Below are positions 1 to 7,302 of a stretch of DNA of 64,000 nt, piece by piece. The DNA is taken from the NCBI GenBank assembly GCA_030431635.1, contig JAUIIL010000001.1:434001-498000 (forward strand), written 5' to 3'. This DNA comes from Bacteriovoracia bacterium (GTDB taxonomy: Bacteria > Bdellovibrionota > Bacteriovoracia > Bacteriovoracales > Bacteriovoracaceae). A model generated the notes under the pieces. The model was given only the letters and a program-made list of their open reading frames with translations. It had not been told where the DNA came from and ran no database searches. Position 1 is the first letter of the stretch, and every line of letters starts with the position of its first letter. A program made the position numbers and the translations under genes.

Positions 1-293
1 CTAGGAAAATCTCTTAATAACAAATTTGAAGGAGTTTTTTTACAGGATATCTTTTTCTTTTTTAGAAGATCTTCTTTTAAAATAACTACATAACATTTTG
101 AAAGATATTGAAAAAATTGTAATTTCTCAGATTCATCATTCTCAAGCACTTTTGTCAAAGGTTGGTAGTTTTTTAATTTATGATAACTTAAAGACAGATA
201 TTCTTTAAAATTTTTTGTTTCAGTCGCTAGGTAGTAATCACGAGAGAAACCTGTAATGGAAAACAGAACAAAAATAATTAATGATTTTATCAT
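1..293 (-). CDS. Exported protein of unknown function, 3' part cut by window edge
   Basis: Reading the reverse strand from ATG at 293 gives an open frame of 97 codons that runs off the left edge without a stop. The first 17 residues (MIKSLIIFVLFSITGFS) are a typical signal peptide: Lys at position 3, then a hydrophobic core. The mature part is rich in Lys, Leu and Tyr, with two Cys (near residues 69 and 85) that could pair in the periplasm. An AGGAGAGG ribosome site lies just upstream of the ATG, which decides the start. No family is recognised. It follows the reverse gene at 387-983 with a 93-base gap containing a hairpin, so cotranscription is possible. Function unknown. Confidence 0.7.
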   Translation of the reverse strand, partial: MIKSLIIFVLFSITGFSRDYYLATETKNFKEYLSLSYHKLKNYQPLTKVLENDESEKLQFFQYLSKCYVVILKEDLLKKKKISCKKTPSNLLLRDFP

Positions 294-302
294 CAAAACC
301 TC

Positions 303-331
303 TCCTATCATTAATTTTAGCAATGATAGGA
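303..331 (-). other. Hairpin between two reverse genes, overlapping a ribosome site
   Basis: TCCTATCATT (303-312) and AATGATAGGA (322-331) form a perfect 10-bp stem with a 9-base loop. No U-run follows on the reverse strand, so it is not a classical terminator. The distal arm contains the AGGA of the ribosome site of the gene starting at 293, so the fold could shield initiation or protect the upstream mRNA 3' end. Confidence 0.45.
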
Positions 332-386
332 GATGGCTTTATTTTTTGACAACTTTTATCGGCTAAAAAAAGCTAACATCTTACTG

Positions 387-983
387 TTAGTATTGAGAAA
401 GAACAATGATATCTAAGTGCGATGAAAGCTCATCCGTTGTGGCCATCATAGAACCTAGTCTATGAAACAGTCTTTGATCATCAATAATCACGAGTTCACC
501 AATTGAGATATCTCTTTTTAAGAAAATAGAATGCTCGTTTTTATTAAGATGGATTGATAACTCTCCACCTTTAACATTAAGTTTATCGGCCACAAAGAAA
601 CCAAGAGTTTTGGCCCCTGATTGTCTTAGTTCTGTCGCAAGCATTGGAGTTAATCTTTTCTGTTCAACCACAATTTCACTAAGAGAGTTTTCTTGAGTTA
701 AGTTTGAAATAAAAGCGTTAATAATATAGCGAAAAGCAAAGCTTCTAAGCATGTTCTCATCAATAAGGTTTGCTTTCATTATTTCTTGCATATCATCAGC
801 TTCTGAGATGATTCTATCTTGAGAAAGCCAACCGTTTTCAACTTTATACCTGGCCATTCTCTTTTCCAAGTTTAGTTCATTAAAATAAGGAGCAAGAACT
901 CTGTGAAAACCCAGTTCACTAAAATTAATGACTGTAGGGGTTAGTGTGGAGTCTTGTTCAATGAGGTTTTTTACAACTTGCAT
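387..983 (-). CDS. Hypothetical cytoplasmic protein, 198 aa
   Basis: Complete frame with ATG at 983 preceded by AAGGTAAGAAG, an acceptable ribosome site. There is no signal peptide or membrane segment. The N-terminal half (about residues 20-105) is predicted mostly helical and charged. The C-terminal half (about 125-198) looks beta-rich, with short hydrophobic strands such as LGFFVADKL and ISIGELVIIDD. I do not recognise a family or a catalytic motif. The gene is read away from aroA, and the 267 bases between them hold the forward promoter region. It may be cotranscribed with the exported protein at 293. Whether it has any link to aromatic synthesis is unknown. Confidence 0.65.
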   Translation of the reverse strand: MQVVKNLIEQDSTLTPTVINFSELGFHRVLAPYFNELNLEKRMARYKVENGWLSQDRIISEADDMQEIMKANLIDENMLRSFAFRYIINAFISNLTQENSLSEIVVEQKRLTPMLATELRQSGAKTLGFFVADKLNVKGGELSIHLNKNEHSIFLKRDISIGELVIIDDQRLFHRLGSMMATTDELSSHLDIIVLSQY

Positions 984-1110
984 AACTTCTTACCTTTTGT
1001 TTGTTAGTTATTTCTTTATTAAAAGTCCCAAAAGTTATATCAATGGATTTTGCGCCGCGCCAATAATAAATGAAGCGGAGATATTTTTTATAGATTTCGT
1101 TTTTTCAGCT

Positions 1111-1130
1111 GTGTTTAAAAGTTAGACATT
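1111..1130. promoter_or_regulatory. Candidate operator upstream of aroA (TTAGACATT motif)
   Basis: GTGTTTAAAAGTTAGACATT lies about 120 bases upstream of the aroA start. It closely resembles the perfect dyad GTCTAA-AAA-TTAGAC at 9561-9575 in front of the DAHP synthase gene, including the following ATTT. A shared site before two operons of one pathway suggests a common regulator. This is inference from two copies. A TTGACG hexamer at 1149-1154 could be a -35 box, but spacing to the best -10 (TATACA, 1176-1181) is 21 bases. I see no other gene in 984-1250. Confidence 0.35.
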
Positions 1131-1250
1131 TCTTTTTCCCTCTGAGTTTTGACGTTAATTTAGCTGTTTAGCCTCTATACACTTTTGTAATCTTTGCCAT
1201 TTGGATGAGCTATCTCGGATGGGTTTTTTGAAAAGAGTTATAATAAGGAG

Positions 1251-2528
1251 ATGGATAAAAAATTAAAAAAGAAAGCTAAAATTCTAGGAGAGGTTATCGT
1301 TCCAGGTGATAAGTCTCTCTCTCATAGGGCCCTTATTTTTGGGGCCATTTCTCATGGAGAGTCTCGAATTAGTCAAATTCTAAGAGGGGCCGATGTTATG
1401 AGCACGAAAAGCTGTCTTGAAAGTATGGGAGCTTCTATTATTGATAATGGGGAGGAGATGATTGTTCGTGGGCAAGGAATAAAGGGACTTAAAAGAGCAC
1501 CATCGAAACTTGATTGCGGAAACTCAGGAACGACGATGAGGCTATTAATGGGTCTTTTAAGTGGACTTCCTTTTGACTCGACTTTAATAGGTGATGTTTC
1601 ATTAAGTAAGAGGCCGATGAAAAGAGTCTCAGATCCTCTTTCTCAAATGGGAGCGCATTTCGAGTTAACCAACGAGAAGTTTCCTCCTGTCTTTATTCAT
1701 GGAACTCAGCTTAAGGCGACTCACTATGAACTTCCTTTGGCCTCTGCTCAAGTGAAGTCAGCGATGCTTATCGCGGGTCTTTTGGCCAAGGGAAAGACTA
1801 AATTAACGGGTAAAATTCAAAGTCGTGACCATACAGAAAGACTACTGCCTCACTTTGGAGTTAAGCTTCACCTAAGTGAGAACGAAATTTCTATTGAGGG
1901 AGGGCAGCAGCTTAAAGGTAATGATGTGCTTATTCCTGGAGATATTTCTTCTGCTGCTTTTTTTATGGTGGCCGCTCTTCTTTGCCCAGGTTCGGAAGTG
2001 CATTTTAAAAACCTAAGCCTTAATCCAAGTCGAATGGGGATAGTGAATCTTCTCAAAAGAATTGGGGCCGATATTTCTATTAAAATAACACAAGAAGTTC
2101 CTGAACCTATTGGTGAACTGGTGATTAAATACTCAAAACTTAAAAGCTTTCATATACAAGAGAGCGAGGTAGCTTCACTTATTGATGAAATTCCTGTCCT
2201 GGCCGTTTTGGCCACAGTTTGTGAAGGAGTGAGCCGTGTGAGTGGGGCAGAGGATTTAAGGGCCAAGGAAAGTGATAGGATTGAAGCTGTGGCCCAAAAT
2301 TTAAGAGCGATGGGAGTTAAGGTTGACACTTACGAAGATGGTTTTAGTATTGAAGGAGGGCAAGAGCTTCATGGGGCCGAGATTGAAACCTTTCATGACC
2401 ACCGGATTGCCATGGCCTTTTCAGTTGCTTCTTTAATTGCTGAAGGGGAAACTGTTATTAAAAAGAGCGAGATTGTAGATATCTCTTTTCCAGATTTTTA
2501 TAAGACTTTAGAAAGGATAGCAGAATGA
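1251..2528 (+). CDS. aroA: 3-phosphoshikimate 1-carboxyvinyltransferase (EPSP synthase), class II-like
   Basis: Condenses shikimate-3-phosphate with PEP in the cytosol, step six of the shikimate pathway. At 425 aa it has the full family length. Visible motifs are PGDKSLSHR (18-26), LDCGNSGTTMR (87-97), SLSKRPMKRV, LASAQVKSA, GDISSAAFF, LRAKESDRI and DHRIAMAF, which cover the PEP and S3P sites of both inverse half-domains. The SKRPM and SAQVK segments resemble class II enzymes such as Agrobacterium CP4. The position equivalent to CP4 Ala100 is Gly93, as in glyphosate-sensitive enzymes. ATG is preceded by AAGGAG with ideal spacing. The stop overlaps the aroC start by four bases (ATGA), so the two are translationally coupled. 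First gene of aroA-aroC-aroB-aroQ. Confidence 0.96.
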   Translation: MDKKLKKKAKILGEVIVPGDKSLSHRALIFGAISHGESRISQILRGADVMSTKSCLESMGASIIDNGEEMIVRGQGIKGLKRAPSKLDCGNSGTTMRLLMGLLSGLPFDSTLIGDVSLSKRPMKRVSDPLSQMGAHFELTNEKFPPVFIHGTQLKATHYELPLASAQVKSAMLIAGLLAKGKTKLTGKIQSRDHTERLLPHFGVKLHLSENEISIEGGQQLKGNDVLIPGDISSAAFFMVAALLCPGSEVHFKNLSLNPSRMGIVNLLKRIGADISIKITQEVPEPIGELVIKYSKLKSFHIQESEVASLIDEIPVLAVLATVCEGVSRVSGAEDLRAKESDRIEAVAQNLRAMGVKVDTYEDGFSIEGGQELHGAEIETFHDHRIAMAFSVASLIAEGETVIKKSEIVDISFPDFYKTLERIAE

Positions 2529-3679
2529 GTTTTCGTTTTTTAACAGCTGGTGAGTCTCATGGGAGATCTTTAGTGGGAATTATGGAAGGCCTTCCTTCAG
2601 GGCTTAAAATTTTAGAAAAAGAAATTCATCAAGAGCTTAAAAGACGCAAGCAAGGTTATGGTCGTGGGGCCCGTCAGAAAATTGAAGATGATGCTTTGGA
2701 AATTCTCACGGGAGTTCGTCATGGGGAATCGATGGGATCTCCCATTACTCTTGTGATTTGGAATAAAGATTTTGAAAATTGGGGAGAAATCATGCAGGTA
2801 GCTCCCTTTAAAGGAAAAGTGAAAAGACAAGTGCATGTTCCAAGACCTGGGCACGCTGATTATGTAGGTGGTGTAAAATACAAGCACAAAGACTTACGTA
2901 ATGTTCTTGAAAGAGCCAGTGCCAGAGAAACAGCTATCCGGGTGGCCTTAGGAAGTGTGGCCAAATTCTTTTTAAAAGAGTTGGGTGTTCATATAGCAAG
3001 CCGAGTTGTCTCCATAGGAGATGTGCATGACTCAAGTATCGTGAAAACTCCTATTCATCAATTAAATGAAAAAATGGATAAGTCTCCAGTTCGCTGCTAC
3101 TCAAAAGCAAGTGAGAAGAAAATGATAGAGGCCATTGATATGGCCAGAAAAAATGGAGATTCCTTAGGTGGAGTTTTTGAAGTCATTGTTTCAGGAGCTC
3201 CATTAGGACTTGGAAGTTACGTTCAGTGGGACAGAAGATTAGAAGGACCACTGGCCCAAGCTTTTATGTCACTTAATGCTATTAAAGGGGTTGAGATAGG
3301 AATGGGATTTGATAGTGCCCACCAGTCAGGAAGAAAAGTTCATGATGAGATGGCCCCTTCTCAAAAAAAGGTAAAGTTTAAAAGTAATAAAACAGGTGGA
3401 ATTATTGGAGGGATGAGTAGTGGTGAAGATATTATTATCAGGGCCGCCATGAAGCCCATCGCAACACTGATGAAGCCCTTAAACTCAGTTGATTTAAGAA
3501 GTGGTGAAAGTGTGAAGGCCCATGTGGAGAGATCGGACTACTGTGCAGTTCCGGCGGCCGGCGTGATTGGAGAGAGCTTGGCCGCTTTATGCCTGGCCGA
3601 AGCTGTTCTAGAAAAATTTGGAGGAGACTCCATGAGTGAAATTAAAAAAAGAGTGAAAGATTGGAGAAAGAATTATTAA
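2525..3679 (+). CDS. aroC: Chorismate synthase
   Basis: Removes phosphate from EPSP by anti-1,4-elimination, using reduced FMN, to give chorismate. Length 384 aa is normal. Signatures are the N-terminal LTAGESHGRSLVGIMEGLPSG, the basic RRKQGYGRGARQKIEDD segment, RPGHADYVGGVKY, ERASARETAIR, and the C-terminal RSDYCAVPAAGVIGE. The conserved His at residue 12 (ESHG) and the Arg-rich FMN/EPSP pocket are present. The start ATG sits inside the aroA stop (ATGA). aroB begins eight bases after the stop, so this is the second gene of a tight forward operon. No unusual truncation or composition. Very sure. Confidence 0.96.
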   Translation: MSFRFLTAGESHGRSLVGIMEGLPSGLKILEKEIHQELKRRKQGYGRGARQKIEDDALEILTGVRHGESMGSPITLVIWNKDFENWGEIMQVAPFKGKVKRQVHVPRPGHADYVGGVKYKHKDLRNVLERASARETAIRVALGSVAKFFLKELGVHIASRVVSIGDVHDSSIVKTPIHQLNEKMDKSPVRCYSKASEKKMIEAIDMARKNGDSLGGVFEVIVSGAPLGLGSYVQWDRRLEGPLAQAFMSLNAIKGVEIGMGFDSAHQSGRKVHDEMAPSQKKVKFKSNKTGGIIGGMSSGEDIIIRAAMKPIATLMKPLNSVDLRSGESVKAHVERSDYCAVPAAGVIGESLAALCLAEAVLEKFGGDSMSEIKKRVKDWRKNY

Positions 3680-3686
3680 AACAAAA

Positions 3687-4760
3687 GTGATTCGAGTTAA
3701 ACTTTCTCAAAACCCTTATAAGATTCTTGTTGGAGAGAATATTCTCTACCATTTACCTAAACTCATTGCCCAAAAAAATATTTTCTTAATTGCTGATAGA
3801 AAACTCTCTCAAACATCACAGAAAATAATGACTCTTTTTCAAAAAGAAAATAGAAAAATCTCCAAGCACCTTTTTAAAGTCGATGAGTCGATTAAAAGGA
3901 TAGAGAGTGTTTATCCCCTGTATGAAAAAATGCTAAAAGCAGGACTTGATAGAAATTCTATCGTTTTGGCCTTAGGGGGAGGAGTTATTGGGGATCTTAG
4001 TGGATTTGTGGCCTCAACTTATATGAGAGGAATTCCCTGGGTTGGAATTCCCACAACACTCTTGGCCCAGGTCGATAGCTCTATTGGTGGAAAAACAGGA
4101 ATTAACCATGAGAGAGGAAAAAATTTGATTGGAAGTTTTTGGCAACCCTCTCTGGTTATAAGTGATACTTCTTTACTTAAAACTCTTCCTAAAAGAGATA
4201 TTCACTCAGGTCTGGCCGAAGTGATTAAATATGGACTTCTTTTTGATGAAGTGTTTTTTCGCTTTCTTGAAAAGAATTTTAATGATCTTGTGAAACTGGA
4301 TGAAAAAGTGATTGTTAAGGCCGTTGCCATGAGTTCAAAATTTAAGGCCCAAGTCATTGAGAGGGATGAATTTGAAAAATTTGGATTGAGAGAGCTTTTA
4401 AACCTTGGCCATACTTTTGCTCACGCCTTAGAGAATCAGACTCAATATGGCGTTTTTCGTCATGGAGAAGCTGTCTTGATGGGAATGCAGTTTGCGAGCG
4501 CTTTATCCGTTGTTAAGAGAGTGCTACCTCTACAAAAATTTGAGAGGATTCAACATTTTCTAAGCTCTATTAAAAGACCACCTTTTCCCAAGTCCTTAAC
4601 GATAAAAAGTCTTTACCAAGCAACGAGGTTTGATAAAAAGAAGAGTCAGGGCAAAACCAAATATATTTTACTAAAAGATATTGGGAGTGCTTACTCTCGT
4701 TCAGATATTAGTTATGAGGAATTCAAGCAGGCCGTTGAGTTAAGCGGGGTCAAGAAGTGA
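3687..4760 (+). CDS. aroB: 3-dehydroquinate synthase
   Basis: Converts DAHP to 3-dehydroquinate with NAD and a divalent metal, step two of the shikimate pathway. At 357 aa it is full length. Clear signatures are LALGGGVIGDLSGFVAS (NAD/phosphate loop), GIPTTLLAQVDSSIGGKTGIN, the metal-ligand region ELLNLGHTFAHALE, and HGEAV. The N-terminus matches the family pattern of a strand followed by YKILVGENIL. The start is GTG at 3687, eight bases past aroC, with only a weak A-rich region upstream and no strong Shine-Dalgarno. Coupling to aroC translation is likely. The 3' end overlaps aroQ by four bases (GTGA). Confidence 0.95.
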   Translation: MIRVKLSQNPYKILVGENILYHLPKLIAQKNIFLIADRKLSQTSQKIMTLFQKENRKISKHLFKVDESIKRIESVYPLYEKMLKAGLDRNSIVLALGGGVIGDLSGFVASTYMRGIPWVGIPTTLLAQVDSSIGGKTGINHERGKNLIGSFWQPSLVISDTSLLKTLPKRDIHSGLAEVIKYGLLFDEVFFRFLEKNFNDLVKLDEKVIVKAVAMSSKFKAQVIERDEFEKFGLRELLNLGHTFAHALENQTQYGVFRHGEAVLMGMQFASALSVVKRVLPLQKFERIQHFLSSIKRPPFPKSLTIKSLYQATRFDKKKSQGKTKYILLKDIGSAYSRSDISYEEFKQAVELSGVKK

Positions 4761-5179
4761 GAGTCCTAGTTGTCCATGGCCCTAATTTAAACCTCTTGGG
4801 AACCAGAGAGCCCGAAATTTATGGGAGCTTAACACTTGAGGAGATTAACCAAGAGATCAAAAACAAGGCCCAGGAGCTTCAAATGGAGCTTAAAATATTT
4901 CAATCAAATCATGAAGGGACCATTATTGATTTCATTCATGAAAACAAAGACTGGGCCCAGGGGATGGTTATTAACCCCGCAGCCTATACTCATTACTCGA
5001 TAGCTATTAGAGATGCTATTAGTGCTACTCAGATTAAGACAGTAGAAGTTCATTTAAGTAATATTGAGTCCAGAGAAGATTTTAGAAAAATCAGTGTCAT
5101 AAAAGATGTCTGTCATGCCCAGATATCAGGACATGGACTAAACTCTTACTTACTTGGACTCGAGAAGCTCAAAGAGTAA
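4757..5179 (+). CDS. aroQ: 3-dehydroquinate dehydratase, type II
   Basis: Dehydrates 3-dehydroquinate to 3-dehydroshikimate. Type II enzymes are small dodecamers of about 145 residues; this one has 140. Motifs are HGPNLNLLGTREPEIYG near the N-terminus (with the catalytic lid Arg and Tyr), QSNHEGTIID, INPAAYTHYSIAIRDA with the catalytic His, and VEVHLSNIESREDFRK. The GTG start overlaps the aroB stop. It is the last gene of the forward operon. Shikimate dehydrogenase (aroE) and shikimate kinase (aroK) do not follow and must be elsewhere. The 135 bases downstream contain a short broken frame and then an HTH gene, so transcription probably ends soon after. Confidence 0.95.
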   Translation: MRVLVVHGPNLNLLGTREPEIYGSLTLEEINQEIKNKAQELQMELKIFQSNHEGTIIDFIHENKDWAQGMVINPAAYTHYSIAIRDAISATQIKTVEVHLSNIESREDFRKISVIKDVCHAQISGHGLNSYLLGLEKLKE

Positions 5180-5216
5180 TTTAAATTTCTGACCATACCA
5201 ATTAATCAAGTAAATT

Positions 5217-5291
5217 ATGGAAAAACCAAAGAGACATCATTTTATTACGAAAGCATATTTAAACCGTTTTGGTATAAAAAAAGACTATTAA
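5217..5291 (+). pseudogene. 24-codon stub resembling the N-terminus of a DUF4238-type protein
   Basis: ATG at 5217 opens a 24-residue frame ending at TAA (5289-5291): MEKPKRHHFITKAYLNRFG, then five more residues. The start KRHH-F-K-YL-F resembles, from memory, the N-terminus of DUF4238 proteins, which begin with a His-His plus Pro/Lys-x-YL pattern and are often found in accessory or defence-associated loci. The frame stops before any domain could form. It has a weak ribosome site and lies 23 bases before an HTH gene. It could be a decayed gene or a chance short peptide. The family match is recall-based and not tested. Confidence 0.3.
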
Positions 5292-5314
5292 GCTAATGGT
5301 CGAGGAGATTAGAA

Positions 5315-5659
5315 ATGGCAAACTTAAAGGTAACAGAAAGTAATTTTTCAAAACTGCTCATTGATAGTGTGAAAGAAGCAAAAGATCATGCTCAAGGTCT
5401 TATTACGCTTAATTCTGAAAGTTTAACTTTGCCTGACGAGCCACCTAAGTATAGCAAAACAAAAATAAAAAAAATCCGTAAGCTCTTAAATGTTAGCCAG
5501 GCTGTTTTTGCTAAAATACTAAATGTCTCAGTTCAGACTGTTAGAGCATGGGAGCAAGGAGATAATGTTCCAAAAGGAACAACAACAAGGTTGCTTCAAA
5601 TTATAGAGAAGGACCCTCGCTATTTTTTAGAGACAATTAATGAGAAAGAATCAGCTTGA
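5315..5659 (+). CDS. XRE/HigA-like helix-turn-helix protein (orphan antitoxin-like regulator)
   Basis: A 114-residue protein with ATG preceded by GAGGAGATTAGAA. The C-terminal half (about residues 50-110) is a lambda-repressor-type HTH: KIKKIRKLLNVSQAVFAKIL, then NVSVQTVRAWEQGDNVPKG as turn and recognition helix. The pattern Q-x-x-F-A-x-x-L-N-V-S-x-x-T-V-x-x-W-E-Q-G is the hallmark of HigA/MqsA-like antitoxins of type II toxin-antitoxin pairs. The N-terminal 45 residues are helical and lack the Cys pairs of a YgiT zinc finger. No toxin-sized gene flanks it: upstream is only the 24-codon stub, and downstream is convergent pheA. It may be an orphan antitoxin or a simple repressor. Confidence 0.7.
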   Translation: MANLKVTESNFSKLLIDSVKEAKDHAQGLITLNSESLTLPDEPPKYSKTKIKKIRKLLNVSQAVFAKILNVSVQTVRAWEQGDNVPKGTTTRLLQIIEKDPRYFLETINEKESA

Positions 5660-5749
5660 TGAAATTGGACAGTTCCGGTTAAACCAGAATCCAGGCTCCC
5701 TAGGCCCCCTGACTCCCAGTAAGAAAGAAGCTCAGTATCTAAGTTTCGT

Positions 5750-6577
5750 TCAACTCTTTTTGTAGGTATTAAGAGGATAACTCCCAAGAATTTTAATTGA
5801 TTGTACATCTTGCTCAAGGGCCTTAAGGCAGAGTTTTGTGTAGTCATCATCGACTGACTTTTCAAAATCAACAAAGAAAGTGTATTGAAAAGGGTTGTCA
5901 GCGATTGGACGAGATTCAAGTTTCGTTAAATTAATGTTAAAGGCCGCAAATTTAAGCAGACAACTTAAAAGAGCACCAGGGTGGTGTTTAGTAACAAAGG
6001 CCAGAGAGGTTTTTTCTCGTTTAATATCAGGAAGGCTCTTGTTATTAAGGGAAACAACAACAAAGCGAGTAATATTATTTTGAGTGCTTTGAATATTCTT
6101 AGCGATAATATCGAGTCCATAAACTTTTGCTGCCAGCTCTGAGGCTATGGCCGCTGTGGAGTCACTAGCTTGAGAAAGTTTTTGGGCCGAACCAGCTGTA
6201 TCTGAAGTCGCGATAGATTCTAGCTTATGCTCTCTTAAAAAATTTCGGCATTGTCCTAGGGCAATAGGGTGGCTAATGACTTTTTCAATTTGGGCCAGCT
6301 TGATTCCTGGTTTTGCCAACAGACAGTGATTAATAGGGAGGTAATGCTCTCCAATGATAGTGACATCTTTTTGATAGATGAGATCGTTATTAATGGCCAC
6401 ATTGCCTACGATTGAATTTTCAACCGGAAGAAGAGCATAATCAATATGATTGTTTTCTAGTTCAGTGAAGACATCTTCGCTGTACTCAATACTAATGGGA
6501 GTTGCCTGGCTACCAAAATGATCGATGAGGGCCATTTCACTATAAGCTCCTGGTAGCCCTTGAAAACCTACCTTCAT
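5750..6577 (-). CDS. pheA: Prephenate (or arogenate) dehydratase with ACT domain
   Basis: Decarboxylates and dehydrates prephenate to phenylpyruvate (or arogenate to Phe). At 275 aa it matches monofunctional PheA without a chorismate mutase domain. The periplasmic-binding-like catalytic domain spans about residues 1-180: VGFQGLPGAYSEMA, LLPVENSIVGNV, and the catalytic NNITRFVVV with Thr-Arg-Phe. The ACT regulatory domain follows (about 190-270), with the Phe-binding pattern LESRPIADNPFQYTFFVD, which suggests feedback inhibition by phenylalanine. It overlaps tyrA by four bases (ATGA) as the last gene of the reverse aromatic operon. The mutase activity is supplied by the fusion at 8450-9547. 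About 90 bases separate it from the convergent HTH gene. Confidence 0.94.
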   Translation of the reverse strand: MKVGFQGLPGAYSEMALIDHFGSQATPISIEYSEDVFTELENNHIDYALLPVENSIVGNVAINNDLIYQKDVTIIGEHYLPINHCLLAKPGIKLAQIEKVISHPIALGQCRNFLREHKLESIATSDTAGSAQKLSQASDSTAAIASELAAKVYGLDIIAKNIQSTQNNITRFVVVSLNNKSLPDIKREKTSLAFVTKHHPGALLSCLLKFAAFNINLTKLESRPIADNPFQYTFFVDFEKSVDDDYTKLCLKALEQDVQSIKILGSYPLNTYKKS

Positions 6578-7302
6578 TCTAAAACTCTCTTTTTAATTTT
6601 TCCGAAAGACTCATAAAAGTGACCAATAACTTCTTGGGCAAAAGGGTTGTACTTATTCATATCTTCAAATAATTGCCAAGAATCGTTTTCAACGGTGCAG
6701 AGGATTTTCATGAGTCTTCTATAACCTTTAGTATCAATCTCTAAGTCTTTGGCCCCAAAATCAATTAATGTTCTGCCTATGAAATGAGTGAGAACAAGAG
6801 AGGAGGCGATTTCTTTATCATGAATTTCGGCCGTTGTTTCAATCACTTTTAGTCCAGCTCTCTCAAGGTATGATTTTATTTCTTGGGAGAGTTTCTCATT
6901 AACTCTCACTTTATTAAGTACTATCTTATTTCCAAAAAAAGTTTCACGAGCACTGTCAGGACCAAACATTGGATGAGTGGCCAAAATTTGAACTTCAGGG
7001 TGGAGATATTTTTTCATCACTTCAACAGGATGAGTTTTAATTGAACAAGCATCCATGACTAGAGTGCCAGGCCTGATTTCTGGAGCAATTTCTTTAATGA
7101 GATCTTCAAAATGAGAAATAGGGACAAGAATGAGTAGATAAGGGTTTCGGCAAACCTCTTTTAAAGAAACACTTTTAGCGCCAATACTCTCTATCTGTTT
7201 TTTGCACTCTCTTTTTTCATAAACGCTCAGATCAAAATCCTGGGCCAGTTTTTGGCACAAAAGCTCCCCTAAACGCCCAAAGCCAATGACTCCAAGTCTC
7301 AT
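6574..7302 (-). CDS. tyrA: Prephenate/arogenate dehydrogenase family protein
   Basis: Oxidative decarboxylation on the way to tyrosine. The 242 residues comprise an N-terminal Rossmann fold (LGVIGFGRLGELL, dinucleotide loop), VMDACSIKTHPVEVM, and the substrate motif ATHPMFGPDSA. A short helical dimerisation domain follows (about 150-242). It lacks an ACT or mutase domain. The HPMFGPDS form occurs in plant-type and several bacterial arogenate dehydrogenases as well as prephenate enzymes, so substrate preference cannot be fixed by eye. The context of a prephenate-aminotransferase-like neighbour favours arogenate. It overlaps both neighbours (four bases with pheA, four with the aminotransferase), so the operon is tightly coupled. 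Confidence 0.9.
   Translation of the reverse strand: MRLGVIGFGRLGELLCQKLAQDFDLSVYEKRECKKQIESIGAKSVSLKEVCRNPYLLILVPISHFEDLIKEIAPEIRPGTLVMDACSIKTHPVEVMKKYLHPEVQILATHPMFGPDSARETFFGNKIVLNKVRVNEKLSQEIKSYLERAGLKVIETTAEIHDKEIASSLVLTHFIGRTLIDFGAKDLEIDTKGYRRLMKILCTVENDSWQLFEDMNKYNPFAQEVIGHFYESFGKIKKRVLE

Noticed and set aside
928-1125. Forward 65-codon frame before aroA
   Set aside because: It starts inside the reverse gene, lacks a ribosome site and has no recognisable content.
1239-1244. TATAAT just before aroA as a -10 box
   Set aside because: It would start the transcript at or inside the ATG, wasting the good AAGGAG site, and has no -35 at proper distance.
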